Assembly: GCA_965212135.1 (NCBI GenBank)
Contig: OZ243044.1
Coordinates: forward strand, 930,001 to 994,000
Origin: Bin75 sp965212135
GTDB taxonomy: Bacteria > Nitrospirota > Nitrospiria > Nitrospirales > UBA8639
DNA length: 64,000 nt
Direction: 5' to 3'
Notes under the pieces: generated by a model
What the model saw: only the letters and a program-made list of their open reading frames with translations
Databases searched by the model: none
Told to the model about the DNA's origin: nothing
Shown here: one piece after another, positions 16,881 through 25,202 of the stretch
Layout of the letters: every line of letters starts with the position of its first letter
How positions within the stretch are numbered: the first letter of the stretch is position 1
Translations under genes and position numbers: made by a program

Positions 16881-17759
16881 TCAGGCGTTGGCCGGCTGTT
16901 TTTTCCACGTGGCCAGAATACGTTCCACCCGCATCCTGACAACAAGATCGGGATCTTTCATCAAGGGCTTAATCGCCTCCCGTCCGCGCACGTCCCCGAT
17001 TTTTTCCAACGCCGCCGCCGCGGTAAGGCGGGTCCACCAATCCTGATCATGGAGCAGGGCAATTAACGGATCAACGGCTTCCGGATCCTGAATGGCGCCC
17101 AAGGCCAGGATGGCCTGCTTGCGCACGAACTCGTCCTTATCGCTCAAGGCGGCAATCAATCTGGGCACGGCGGGTTTCCCCAACTCAATGAGCGCGCGCG
17201 TGGTATCATCTTTGAACTCGTCATTGTGCAACATGGACATGAGAGGGTCCAGGACGCGCTCATCATTGACTTTCCCCATCGCCCGAATCACATATTTTCT
17301 GGACTCCCAATCGCGCATATACCGGATCAACAAATCCACCGCGGGAGGCCCCACTTCGGCAATAGCCTCAACCGCCACCTCACGCACTTGCCAGTCCCCA
17401 TCGCGAAGGGCTTTGACGATTGGCTCGACGCAACGCTCATCGGCCATTTCACCAAGCGTCACGACGGCTTCACGCCGGACGACCCAATCCGTGTCCTGAA
17501 GAAGGTCAATCTGGATGTCAATTTCGTCCTTGACCTTCTCTTCTTCCAATTCAAGCTCGTCATCCTCCGCCTGCTCCTCGCCTGACGCCTCAAGTTCTTC
17601 GGCATCCGCAGTCGCCGCCGCTTCGCCGTCCAACAGGGATTCCGAGGCTTCATCCACCAACTCGTCCGTCATCGCCTCTTCGGAGAAAGAGACGGAAGCG
17701 TCGGTTTTGCTTTCTTCTGTTTCAGAATCTTCGGCGGAAGATTTGCGATCTTCGGTCAT
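16881..17759 (-). CDS. HEAT-repeat protein with an acidic N-terminal region
   Basis: The 292-residue product begins with about 90 residues rich in Glu, Ser and Asp (including repeated EDSETEES-like text and EELEASGEEQAEDDELE), likely disordered. From about residue 98 come tandem HEAT-like units of about 30 residues, each with the pattern D-x-W-x-V-R-x-x-A-V-x-x-L-G-x-hydrophobic (DTDWVVRREAVVTLGEM, DGDWQVREVAVEAIAEV, DKDEFVRKQAILALGAI). Such arrays bind other proteins; in the PBS-lyase type they assemble or service pigment proteins, which cannot be claimed here. The ATG at 17759 has AGGGGAG upstream, better than the longer frame. Confidence 0.85.
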   Translation of the reverse strand: MTEDRKSSAEDSETEESKTDASVSFSEEAMTDELVDEASESLLDGEAAATADAEELEASGEEQAEDDELELEEEKVKDEIDIQIDLLQDTDWVVRREAVVTLGEMADERCVEPIVKALRDGDWQVREVAVEAIAEVGPPAVDLLIRYMRDWESRKYVIRAMGKVNDERVLDPLMSMLHNDEFKDDTTRALIELGKPAVPRLIAALSDKDEFVRKQAILALGAIQDPEAVDPLIALLHDQDWWTRLTAAAALEKIGDVRGREAIKPLMKDPDLVVRMRVERILATWKKQPANA

Positions 17760-17816
17760 TGACTCTCCCCTTTCACGGACTTCGCCGGCCACCTCGTCAC
17801 GTTCAAGGACCTTCTG

Positions 17817-18017
17817 TTACGCGGCTTTGGATTTTTTTCCGGCAGCCTGGGCGATCCGCGCCGCTTTGCCGCGAATTTTTCGCTGCACCCGCTTCAGGCG
17901 TTTGTGTAACCGCCGCAACTCATTTTCCCCCTTGGGATTTTCGCTGCCGGCTCGTTTTTCCACGACCTTTTTTTCAAGGGCCGCCCTATCTTCTTCTCTT
18001 GTTTTCCGGTTCCCCAT
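17817..18017 (-). CDS. Small Lys/Arg-rich protein of unknown function
   Basis: The 66-residue product from the ATG at 18017 is very basic and probably one long helix (ENELRRLHKRLKRVQRKIRG, tail AAGKKSKAA). The ATG has a strong AGGAGGGG site upstream, which argues for a real gene. It lies just upstream of the HEAT gene on the same strand. Basic helical proteins of this size may bind nucleic acid; that is only an inference. Confidence 0.6.
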   Translation of the reverse strand: MGNRKTREEDRAALEKKVVEKRAGSENPKGENELRRLHKRLKRVQRKIRGKAARIAQAAGKKSKAA

Positions 18018-18076
18018 GCCCTTCCCCTCCTGCCGAGGCCCAGCCTCGATCTCTCTTTTCAAGTGAACAGTTGAGT

Positions 18077-18733
18077 CTAGTGAACGGTACCTCCGGGTGT
18101 CAACTCTCCTCCGTCTTCGACGGTCTCGTGAAACGGCTTTGCTTCGGGCTGCGAAAATTTTTCCGGTTCACCCTTGTGCAAGGCCCTGTCCGGCGCCGGC
18201 GACAGGGCACGTCTTGAGAAAGAAGAGACGGCTCTTACACGATTCCAACCTTTGCAGAAACTGCGTTCATAAGCCAGGATTTTCCAGGCCTCTTCTTCGG
18301 TAATCGTCACCGGAATCATCGGCACCATGCCGGTTCCCGGACTGCCATTCTTGATGATCCAGAACAATTCCCCGTCTTTTCTGGTCTTGTGGAATTTGCA
18401 GTTGGTGAAATTACGGGGGCCGGGATTCAGGCGTCTGCCTATCGGCCCGTCTCCCAGGCCCGTTTCTCCATGACACGACACACAGGTCCCCTTCCCTTCA
18501 TACAGAGCCTGACCCTCGGCAATGATCTCAGGCGGAGCCGTTTTCGTCGAAACAAAGGGCGGAACCAGTTGCCTGGCCGATCTTCTTTCATTCAGAGGCA
18601 CCCTGGGGCGTAACGGTTGCGCTTCGGCGGCCAGGCCCGGAGCGGGCAACGAACCCGCCCCCATCGCCCCCAGGCCAAGGGCCAGAACGATCATGCACCG
18701 GCTCCAGCCGGTCAATGAGAGCATGTATGGCAT
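18077..18733 (-). CDS. Small c-type cytochrome, paralogue 1, with C-terminal extension
   Basis: A periplasmic electron carrier with one covalently bound haem. The product is about 218 residues from 18733, with a hydrophobic signal region ending near PAPGLAAEAQ. The haem site is GTCVSCHGETGLGDG; the second ligand is probably a Met in GMVPMIP. The core shares long stretches with the next gene (PGPRNFTNCKFHK, KDGELFWIIKNGSPGTGM), so the two arose by duplication. Where paralogue 2 ends (SFCKKWHK) this one reads SFCKGWNRVRAV and goes on for about 45 residues without any known feature; a lost stop codon is possible. The start is uncertain as no good ribosome site is seen. Confidence 0.8.
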   Translation of the reverse strand: MPYMLSLTGWSRCMIVLALGLGAMGAGSLPAPGLAAEAQPLRPRVPLNERRSARQLVPPFVSTKTAPPEIIAEGQALYEGKGTCVSCHGETGLGDGPIGRRLNPGPRNFTNCKFHKTRKDGELFWIIKNGSPGTGMVPMIPVTITEEEAWKILAYERSFCKGWNRVRAVSSFSRRALSPAPDRALHKGEPEKFSQPEAKPFHETVEDGGELTPGGTVH

Positions 18734-18759
18734 AATTGCACGGGGACTGGCTTTGAAGG

Positions 18760-18797
18760 AAAAGCCCCGTTCAGGATCAATCCTGAACGGGGCTTTT
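18760..18797 (-). terminator. Strong factor-independent terminator between the two cytochrome genes
   Basis: A perfect 17-bp stem (18760-18776 with 18781-18797) with a 4-base loop, GC-rich in the middle and with T-runs at both ends. It lies 24 bases after the stop of the upstream cytochrome gene, so it ends that transcript, and it could also work on the other strand. Confidence 0.85.
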
Positions 18798-18820
18798 TGG
18801 CACTCAATCACAGTGGGAAA

Positions 18821-19288
18821 TTACTTATGCCATTTCTTGCAGAAGCTCCGCTCGTAGGCTAACACCGTCCAAGCTTCTTCGTCGGTGATGGTGGCGGGCA
18901 CCATGGACACCATGCCGGTTCCCGGACTGCCATTCTTGATGATCCAGAACAACTCCCCGTCTTTCCGTTTCTTGTGGAATTTGCAGTTGGTGAAATTCCG
19001 CGGGCCGGGCGTCAGGACTTTGCCGGCCGGACCGTTGCCATCGCCTTTTTTCCCATGACAATTCACACAGGTGCCTTTCCCCTCAAAAATTTTCTTGCCG
19101 GCGGCCACAACGTCACTGGGGACTTTCTTGGTGGAACCATAGGGCGGCTTCATTCTCTTGGCCTTCCCGCGCTCGGCCTTGGGAACCCGTGCTTTCAATG
19201 GATTTTTTTCAGCTCCGGCAAAGGCCGTATCGCCGCCGATAAAGGCAACTGCCGTCAACAAACTGCACATCACTAAAAACGTCTTCAT
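18821..19288 (-). CDS. Small c-type cytochrome, paralogue 2
   Basis: The 155-residue product has a clear signal peptide (MKTFLVMCSLLTAVAF, cut after DTAFA) and one haem-binding site GTCVNCHGKKGDGNG. Two further Cys (TNCKFHK and RSFCKKWHK) are shared with paralogue 1 and could form a disulphide; Met ligands are available in GMVSMVP. The ATG at 19288 has AGGAGGG seven bases upstream. It ends in a strong terminator, so the two cytochromes are separate transcripts despite being adjacent. The family resembles monohaem cytochromes that pass electrons in the periplasm. The 273 bases to rodZ hold nothing I can identify. Confidence 0.9.
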   Translation of the reverse strand: MKTFLVMCSLLTAVAFIGGDTAFAGAEKNPLKARVPKAERGKAKRMKPPYGSTKKVPSDVVAAGKKIFEGKGTCVNCHGKKGDGNGPAGKVLTPGPRNFTNCKFHKKRKDGELFWIIKNGSPGTGMVSMVPATITDEEAWTVLAYERSFCKKWHK

Positions 19289-19561
19289 GAATCCCTCCTT
19301 ATTGATAATGAGTCCCTGATACGCGCCGTGTCTGAAAACCGCTTGGAGGAGCAAGACATTCGGCGCATCCACGGTGTGCCGGCGCCCCTCTTCATCACAG
19401 CCAATTTCAACAACTCAAGACTGCGCGAACATAGCAATGTGATTCTTCTTCTGTCAAGAAATCGGGAGTGACCAAACAGGCCCGTTCAACGTCTTGGAAT
19501 ATCAATGTTTTCCCACGTGGCCGCACGGCGGGAATGATTCGCTGATGCGGCGCCGGCCTGG

Positions 19562-20362
19562 TTACAGTCGTAATTCCACATCGCGAACCACCGTGCCGGC
19601 TTCGCCAAACGGACCTTGCCGCCGTCCATTGAGCGTGACCTCAACGCCTCCGGCATTGCCCAGGGTTAGCAGGAATCGGTCATGCGCCCGCCATTGCGTG
19701 CGTTCCCCCGGTTGCAAGATGGCTTCACGCCCTTCGCCGTCATCGGAACGAACCACGACCCAGGTCACCTCCGAAGCCTGGAGTTCAAGCACTAACGGAG
19801 CATCCTCCAAACCGGCCGCGGAAGACAGGGGCGGACTGTCGGACACCACGGATTCGGAAGGCGGCGAAGAAGGCACGGGGGCGAGCTCGACCGACGTGGC
19901 CGGCACAGCCGTCTCAAGGTCCACGGCATTCCGGACGTTCTCCGGATTTGAAGGAGACGGTTCTCGCAGCAGGACCAGCACCCCCAGCACAATCACGCCA
20001 AGGAAAAAAACGACCATGTACCGATTGGCCTTGCCGTCGGGACTGTCTTTAAGCCGCGGAAACGCCATCGGCTGGTCTTTGATCTTTTTGTAGAACGACA
20101 TCGAACATTCCGAAAACAATCGCGCGCAGTGGTCTTCGTCGAGATTGAGCGAGCGGGCGTAAGATCGCACAAAGCCTTTGGCAAAGACCTGCGGGGGCAA
20201 CCGGTCAAAACGATCTTCTTCCAGGGCCTGCAAATAGTTTTCCTGGATTCGTGTGACCGCGGACATCTGCGCAAGGCTCGCCCCTTGAGACTGACGGGCG
20301 GCTTGAAACCTGCTGCCCGGTGACTCCGCGCACTCCGACGTTGAATCCTGCTCAAACGGCAC
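19562..20362 (-). CDS. rodZ: RodZ-like cell-shape protein
   Basis: Bitopic membrane protein linking MreB filaments to the wall machinery. The 266-residue product starts with a helix-turn-helix domain (FQAARQSQGASLAQMSAVTRI, then YLQALEEDRFDRLP and FAKGFVRSYARSL), the RodZ form of the XRE fold that binds MreB. One membrane helix lies near residues 115-132, then a Pro/Ser-rich linker, and a C-terminal beta domain of the DUF4115 kind (TWVVVRSDDGEGREAILQPGE, VTLNGRRQG). The GTG start has AGGAGG seven bases upstream. mreB is in this window too, at 58445. Confidence 0.88.
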   Translation of the reverse strand: MPFEQDSTSECAESPGSRFQAARQSQGASLAQMSAVTRIQENYLQALEEDRFDRLPPQVFAKGFVRSYARSLNLDEDHCARLFSECSMSFYKKIKDQPMAFPRLKDSPDGKANRYMVVFFLGVIVLGVLVLLREPSPSNPENVRNAVDLETAVPATSVELAPVPSSPPSESVVSDSPPLSSAAGLEDAPLVLELQASEVTWVVVRSDDGEGREAILQPGERTQWRAHDRFLLTLGNAGGVEVTLNGRRQGPFGEAGTVVRDVELRL

Positions 20363-20470
20363 GGCAAGCCTCCTGTGTCAGGGTCGCGGATTCCTGTTCC
20401 CGCTCCCGCTTTCCCCGCGTATCAAAACGAGGAGCCGGGCCATTGACGGAACGTGGCGAACGTGGCGTGA

Positions 20471-21385
20471 TTATGAAAGATCCTCGAAATGGGTCAGACG
20501 GCTGAACGCTCGAAAGCGAGACTCAATGTCCTTATATTGCAACTGACGCAGGCGGTCAAGACTAAAGGCTTCCACCGTAAACGAAGCCATGACGCTTCCA
20601 AAGACAATCGCTCGCCTGAAGCCCATGTCGGAAAAGTCTCCCGTGGAGGCGAGGTAGCCCATAAACCCTCCGGTGAACGTATCGCCCGCACCGGTGGGGT
20701 CCCGCACGCTTTCCAGCGGAAAGGCCAGCGTGCCGAAGATTTGCTTTTCGTGAAACATCAAGACGCCGGATTCTCCTCGTTTAATCACAAGATATTTGAT
20801 CCCGCGGGCCAGAAAGCCGTTGGCAACCTTGACCAGATTGGACTCTTGACCGAGTTCACGGGCTTCCGCGTCATTGATGACGAGCACGTCAATTTTTTCC
20901 AACACCTTCCATAAGGCTTCCCGTTTTCCATGAATCCAAAAATTCATGGTGTCGCAGACCACGATTTTCGGTCGTTCGACCTGGTTCAGCACCTCCATTT
21001 GAATGTCAGGGTCAATGTTCCCCAAAAACAACAGTCCGGGCGAGCGGTAGTGATCCGGGACGTTGGGATGGAAGGATTCCAAAACGTTGGGGTGGGTCTC
21101 AAGGGTGTGGGCTTCATTGAGTTGATAGGTGTATTCGCCGCGCCACCGAAACGTCTTGCCCTTTCGGCGCTCAAGTCCGGACAAATCCACTCCCCGACTT
21201 TGCAAAAAGGCGATATGCTCTTCCGGAAAATCTTCCCCAACCACCGCGACCAGGTCCACATTGGTGAAAAAACTGGCGGCCGTCGCAAAATACGTGGCCG
21301 ACCCTCCCAGGACTTCCGTCGCTTCCCCAAACGGCGTGCGAACCGTATCAAACGCCACGGAGCCTACGACCAGCAATGTCCCCAT
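20471..21385 (-). CDS. PfkB-family carbohydrate/nucleoside kinase
   Basis: Members phosphorylate sugars or nucleosides with ATP. The 304-residue product has the two family signatures: the Gly-rich start GGSATYFATAASFF and, near the C-terminus, RDPTGAGDTFTGGFMGY with the catalytic Asp. The substrate is not determined by the sequence. It starts one base after the mtnP stop, so it is coupled to it. mtnP makes 5-methylthioribose-1-phosphate and adenine, or hypoxanthine or guanine with related enzymes, so a role in handling the ribose or nucleoside products is a reasonable guess. The GTG three codons earlier was not chosen because the ATG has AGGGGGTG upstream. Confidence 0.88.
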   Translation of the reverse strand: MGTLLVVGSVAFDTVRTPFGEATEVLGGSATYFATAASFFTNVDLVAVVGEDFPEEHIAFLQSRGVDLSGLERRKGKTFRWRGEYTYQLNEAHTLETHPNVLESFHPNVPDHYRSPGLLFLGNIDPDIQMEVLNQVERPKIVVCDTMNFWIHGKREALWKVLEKIDVLVINDAEARELGQESNLVKVANGFLARGIKYLVIKRGESGVLMFHEKQIFGTLAFPLESVRDPTGAGDTFTGGFMGYLASTGDFSDMGFRRAIVFGSVMASFTVEAFSLDRLRQLQYKDIESRFRAFSRLTHFEDLS

Positions 21386-21386
21386 G

Positions 21387-22280
21387 TCATGCACCCCCTT
21401 TTTTGCGTTTGACGGTCGGCGCGTTCAAAAAGAGTTGATATCGTCGCTTCACGGATGCCGTCATGGCTTTCGGTGCGGTCAGGATGGCCTGGCGCAACGC
21501 GGTGCCGCAGGCACAGGTTCCCGGTTGCAACGACCGCTGCATGAGGTGACGCAGGAGACGTTTGGCCTTCACCACGTTCGCGTGCATGAGACTCAACACC
21601 GCTTCGACAGAGACCGGCTCCTCACTCTCATGCCAGCAATCATAATCCGTGACCAGGGCCAGCGTCGCGTAACAGATTTCGGCTTCCCGCGCCAGTTTCG
21701 CTTCTGTCGCGTTGGTCATGCCTATCATATCAACGCCCCATTGGCGATACAGCCATGATTCGGCCCTGGTCGAAAACTGCGGCCCCTCAATACAGAGATA
21801 GGTGCCACCCGCGTGGAACGTGACGCCGATGGCCCGGGCCGCCTCGGCCAGTTGCCCGGCCAGGACGGGGCAAATCGGGTCGGCAAAGGCCACGTGCGCC
21901 ACAAGACCGTGATCAAAAAACGTCTGCACGCGTTTCGTGGTCCGATCAATAAATTCGTCGGGAATCGCGAGGTGACCGGGGTGAATGTGTTCTTTCATGC
22001 TCCCGACCGCACTGACGGAAACAATCCGCGTGACGCCCAGCGATTTCAGCGCGTAGATGTTCGCGCGATAATTGATCATGGACGGATTGATCCGATGGCC
22101 CCGTCCATGCCGCGAGAGAAACGCCACCCGCTGTCCGGCGACGGTGCCCAGTATCACGGCATCCGAAGGACGGCCGAACGGGGTGGACACGCGCGCCTCT
22201 CGCACCCGTTCAAGTCCCTCCATTTCGTACAGCCCGCTGCCTCCAATAACGGCAATGTCAGCACGCGGATTCGGTGGCAT
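21387..22280 (-). CDS. mtnP: S-methyl-5'-thioadenosine phosphorylase
   Basis: Cleaves methylthioadenosine with phosphate into adenine and 5-methylthioribose-1-phosphate in methionine salvage. The 297-residue product has IGGSGLYEME at the start, the phosphate-binding FLSRHGRGHRINPSMINYRAN, and GMTNATEAKLAREAEICYA, the family signature; the ASN/TEA region in this form favours the methylthioadenosine enzyme over purine nucleoside phosphorylase. The C-terminal tail is basic (VKRKKGG). It forms an operon with the PfkB kinase. No other Mtn salvage enzymes are seen in the window. Confidence 0.9.
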   Translation of the reverse strand: MPPNPRADIAVIGGSGLYEMEGLERVREARVSTPFGRPSDAVILGTVAGQRVAFLSRHGRGHRINPSMINYRANIYALKSLGVTRIVSVSAVGSMKEHIHPGHLAIPDEFIDRTTKRVQTFFDHGLVAHVAFADPICPVLAGQLAEAARAIGVTFHAGGTYLCIEGPQFSTRAESWLYRQWGVDMIGMTNATEAKLAREAEICYATLALVTDYDCWHESEEPVSVEAVLSLMHANVVKAKRLLRHLMQRSLQPGTCACGTALRQAILTAPKAMTASVKRRYQLFLNAPTVKRKKGGA

Positions 22281-22361
22281 ACCCTGCGCCTTTCAGTCGT
22301 GCCTGCCTGGAAGCTCAACGGCGACCGTCTTCCGTTCAAAAAAACCACGTCGCACGATCCA

Positions 22362-23387
22362 TCATTCCGCAGTGTTCACGAATTGTTCAATGATGCCGAC
22401 GAGGCGTCGGGAAACGGAATGGGCGGACTCGTCAGGGCGCACCTCCACCCACCGCAGACCCGGTTCCTTTCGAAACCACGTCATTTGCCGTTTCGCGTAA
22501 CGACGCGTATCCCGCTTTAATTGTCGCACCGCTTCCTCAAAAGAATACTCCCCTTCCAGATAGCCGGCCATCTGACGGTAGCCCAGACTCTTCATCGAGG
22601 CAAGATGTCTGGCATAGCCCCTGGCCAACAGCGTCTGTGTTTCGTCAACCAATCCTTTCGCCAACTCCACGTCAATCCGATCATCAATACGCTGATAGAG
22701 CAGGGATCGCTCCATCGTCAAGCCCAGCACCAACGCGCGAAAGGCGGGGCGCGCCTGGGCGCGATGCCGTTGGTGAGCCTGTGAAAGACACACGCCGGTT
22801 TGCCGGTACACTTCCAACGCCCGAAGCACTTTCACCACGTCACGAGGATGCAGACGACGCGCGGTTTCAGGATCCACGCGGCCTAACTCCCGATACATGG
22901 CCTCGCCGCCACGGGCGCGCGCGTCTTGTGCGAGTTCACGGCGAAGGGCCCGGTCAACGGGAGGGCCGGCCCATAAGCCATGCAACAACACCCGCACGTA
23001 CAGCCCGGCCCCTCCCACAACCAAAGGGAGAAGACCCTGTTCGTGCAACCGCGTGATTTCCCGAAGGGCGTACCGCCGAAATTCTCCGGCATTAAATGGC
23101 TCATCCGGCTCCACCAGATCAATCAAACGATGAGGCACCCGTTGCCGGTCCTCTTCCGACGGAGTATCAGTCCCAATGTTCATCCCTCGATAGACCTGCG
23201 TGGAATCCGCGGTCAATATCTCCGTTCCCAGGGCCGTGGCCACTTCAAGGGCAATACGACTCTTGCCCATGGCCGTGGGCCCGACCAGAACGATGAGGGG
23301 CTTCAACGCGACCGAGGCCTCCGTCATGGCCCGGCGGTCCTCCGGGGCCTCGCGACAGGCAAGGCGGTGAGCAAGGGACGTATTCAT
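22362..23387 (-). CDS. miaA: tRNA dimethylallyltransferase MiaA
   Basis: Adds the dimethylallyl group to A37 of tRNAs that read codons starting with U. The 341-residue product has the P-loop GPTAMGKS at 36-43, DSTQVYRGMNIGT (substrate site), PHRLIDLVEPDEPFNAGEF and GGAGLYVRVLLHGL, all typical. The ATG at 23387 overlaps the mutL stop as ATGA, the same mutL-miaA coupling known from many bacteria. An ATG at 23327 is closer to the usual MiaA N-terminus, so the first 20 residues may not be translated. Confidence 0.95.
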   Translation of the reverse strand: MNTSLAHRLACREAPEDRRAMTEASVALKPLIVLVGPTAMGKSRIALEVATALGTEILTADSTQVYRGMNIGTDTPSEEDRQRVPHRLIDLVEPDEPFNAGEFRRYALREITRLHEQGLLPLVVGGAGLYVRVLLHGLWAGPPVDRALRRELAQDARARGGEAMYRELGRVDPETARRLHPRDVVKVLRALEVYRQTGVCLSQAHQRHRAQARPAFRALVLGLTMERSLLYQRIDDRIDVELAKGLVDETQTLLARGYARHLASMKSLGYRQMAGYLEGEYSFEEAVRQLKRDTRRYAKRQMTWFRKEPGLRWVEVRPDESAHSVSRRLVGIIEQFVNTAE

Positions 23388-25192
23388 AGACGCCGAAACA
23401 TGCGATGCAATTCTTCGCTGCCAAAACGCAGCGAAATCCGTCGGCCATGCGGACAGGTCATCGGGACGCCCGCCAGAAACCAATCCCGCACCACCTGTTT
23501 CATTTCCGGCTCTTCCATCTGGCGGCCGGCTTGCACCGCACCCTGACAGGCCATGGACGCCAGAACGGGTCGGATCCGTTTGTCGAGGGAGTCAACGGAT
23601 TTCCATTCCGACATGTCGGCGACGATATCTTCGAGCAAGGCGCCATAGTCCATCTGCCCCACGAGAGCCGGGACCGACCGAATGACAAACGAGGACGGAC
23701 CCAGGTGCTCAAGCTCAAGCCCGAGTTTGGCCAGTTCCGGGAGGGCGGATTCCAACCGGGTCGCCGCCGATATCGGGAGATCCACGGGTTCGGGAATCAG
23801 GAGTGGTTGAGTCCGGATCTGCCGTTCTTCCCACCCTCTCCACAAGCGTTCAAAAATCACGCGTTCATGAATCGTGTGCTGATCCAACACGTGCAACTCA
23901 TCGCCGACTTGCGCCAAAATATAGGTGGCGTGGATTTGGCCGAAAATCCGGACGGCGGGGTCAAGCGCGTACAGCGACGCCGCTTCTTCGACCCGGCCCG
24001 CGACAACGTCCGCTCCCGCCCGGGCAGCCGCCTTCGCTTCGCGCGCACCCGCAGGGGCCGCCCATGCCGAACGGTCGCGCGACGGCTCGCCCGCGAACCG
24101 CGTCCCTTCACGTCCCGGCTTCGCCTGCGCGACGGGATCAGACACCGTTGTTTCACACGCGGAGGAACGGGCCGGCGGCGCCGACGCCGTCACCGTTTTT
24201 TGCAGCGGCTGACGGATCGCCTCCTTGACCGCCCGATGAATCAGGTCGGGGCTGCGAAACTTCACTTCCCGTTTCGAGGGATGGACGTTGACGTCCACCT
24301 CGCCGGCTTCGACGTCTACCATGATCGCAAACGCGGGATGCCGGCCTTTCGGCAAAAAGGAACCGTACGATTCATAAATCGCATGAGCGATCGTGGCATT
24401 TTTGACGGCGCGCCGGTTCACAAAAATTTCCTGGGGCGTTCGGCTGGTTCTCGTATAATACGGATTGACGGTCATCCCTCGCACGCGCACGTTGGCCGCC
24501 TCATAGTGAACGGACAGCATCATATCCATGACTTTCAGACCATAGATCTGGAACAAGCGATCCTCTAACGCGGTGACTCCGGGATAGTCGAACACCGTCT
24601 GATCATTGTGCGTCAAGCGAAATTGCGCGGGAACGTTCGCCAGCGCCGCCTGTTGAACGACGTGCGCAATATGGGAATATTCCGTCGTTGTCGTTTTCAA
24701 AAATTTTTGGCGGCCCGGTGTGTTGAAAAACAACTCGGCGACTTCAATGCGCGTCCCCGGCGCGCCGCCCCGCTCGGCGACCGACGAGGCGGCCCCGCCC
24801 TCAATGGACACGGACGTCCCGGAGAGCGCATGATGCCGGGCCGTCAGCATCCAAAAACGCGAAACCGCGGCAATGCTCGGCAAGGCCTCCCCGCGAAACC
24901 CATAGGTGGCAATGCCCAGCAGATCGCGTTGATGACGCAATTTGCTGGTGGCAAACCGCTGGCAGGCCAGCACGGCGTCGGCGCGACTCATCCCTTCACC
25001 ATCATCGGTCACCCGAATCAGCGTCTTCCCCCCATCCACAATATCAATCGCCATCATGGCGCTTCCGGCGTCCAGGCTGTTATCAAGCAATTCTTTGACG
25101 ACTGACGCCGGACGCTCCACAATCTCTCCGGCGGCAATTTGAGACGCCACGAACTCCGGCAACACGCGGATTCTGGTTTCAGCGGCTTCCAT
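23384..25192 (-). CDS. mutL: DNA mismatch repair protein MutL
   Basis: ATP-dependent coordinator of mismatch repair. The 602-residue product has the GHKL ATPase motifs IAAGEIVERPASVVKELLDN at 19-38, VTDDGEGM, and ATYGFRGEALPSI. The C-terminal domain has DQHTIHERVIFE from residue 437, ACQGAVQAG and CPHGRR near 580, which match the DQHA-x2-E-x4-E, ACHxAIKAG and CPHGRP motifs of MutL proteins that cut DNA themselves, with A to T in the first motif. This fits an organism without MutH. A Pro/Ala/Arg-rich linker (about 340-405) joins the two parts. Confidence 0.96.
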   Translation of the reverse strand: MEAAETRIRVLPEFVASQIAAGEIVERPASVVKELLDNSLDAGSAMMAIDIVDGGKTLIRVTDDGEGMSRADAVLACQRFATSKLRHQRDLLGIATYGFRGEALPSIAAVSRFWMLTARHHALSGTSVSIEGGAASSVAERGGAPGTRIEVAELFFNTPGRQKFLKTTTTEYSHIAHVVQQAALANVPAQFRLTHNDQTVFDYPGVTALEDRLFQIYGLKVMDMMLSVHYEAANVRVRGMTVNPYYTRTSRTPQEIFVNRRAVKNATIAHAIYESYGSFLPKGRHPAFAIMVDVEAGEVDVNVHPSKREVKFRSPDLIHRAVKEAIRQPLQKTVTASAPPARSSACETTVSDPVAQAKPGREGTRFAGEPSRDRSAWAAPAGAREAKAAARAGADVVAGRVEEAASLYALDPAVRIFGQIHATYILAQVGDELHVLDQHTIHERVIFERLWRGWEERQIRTQPLLIPEPVDLPISAATRLESALPELAKLGLELEHLGPSSFVIRSVPALVGQMDYGALLEDIVADMSEWKSVDSLDKRIRPVLASMACQGAVQAGRQMEEPEMKQVVRDWFLAGVPMTCPHGRRISLRFGSEELHRMFRRL

Positions 25193-25202
25193 TGGCCTGT
25201 GA

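Noticed and set aside
23405..24568. Plus-strand open frame of 387 codons
   Set aside because: It is antisense to mutL, whose motifs are clear.
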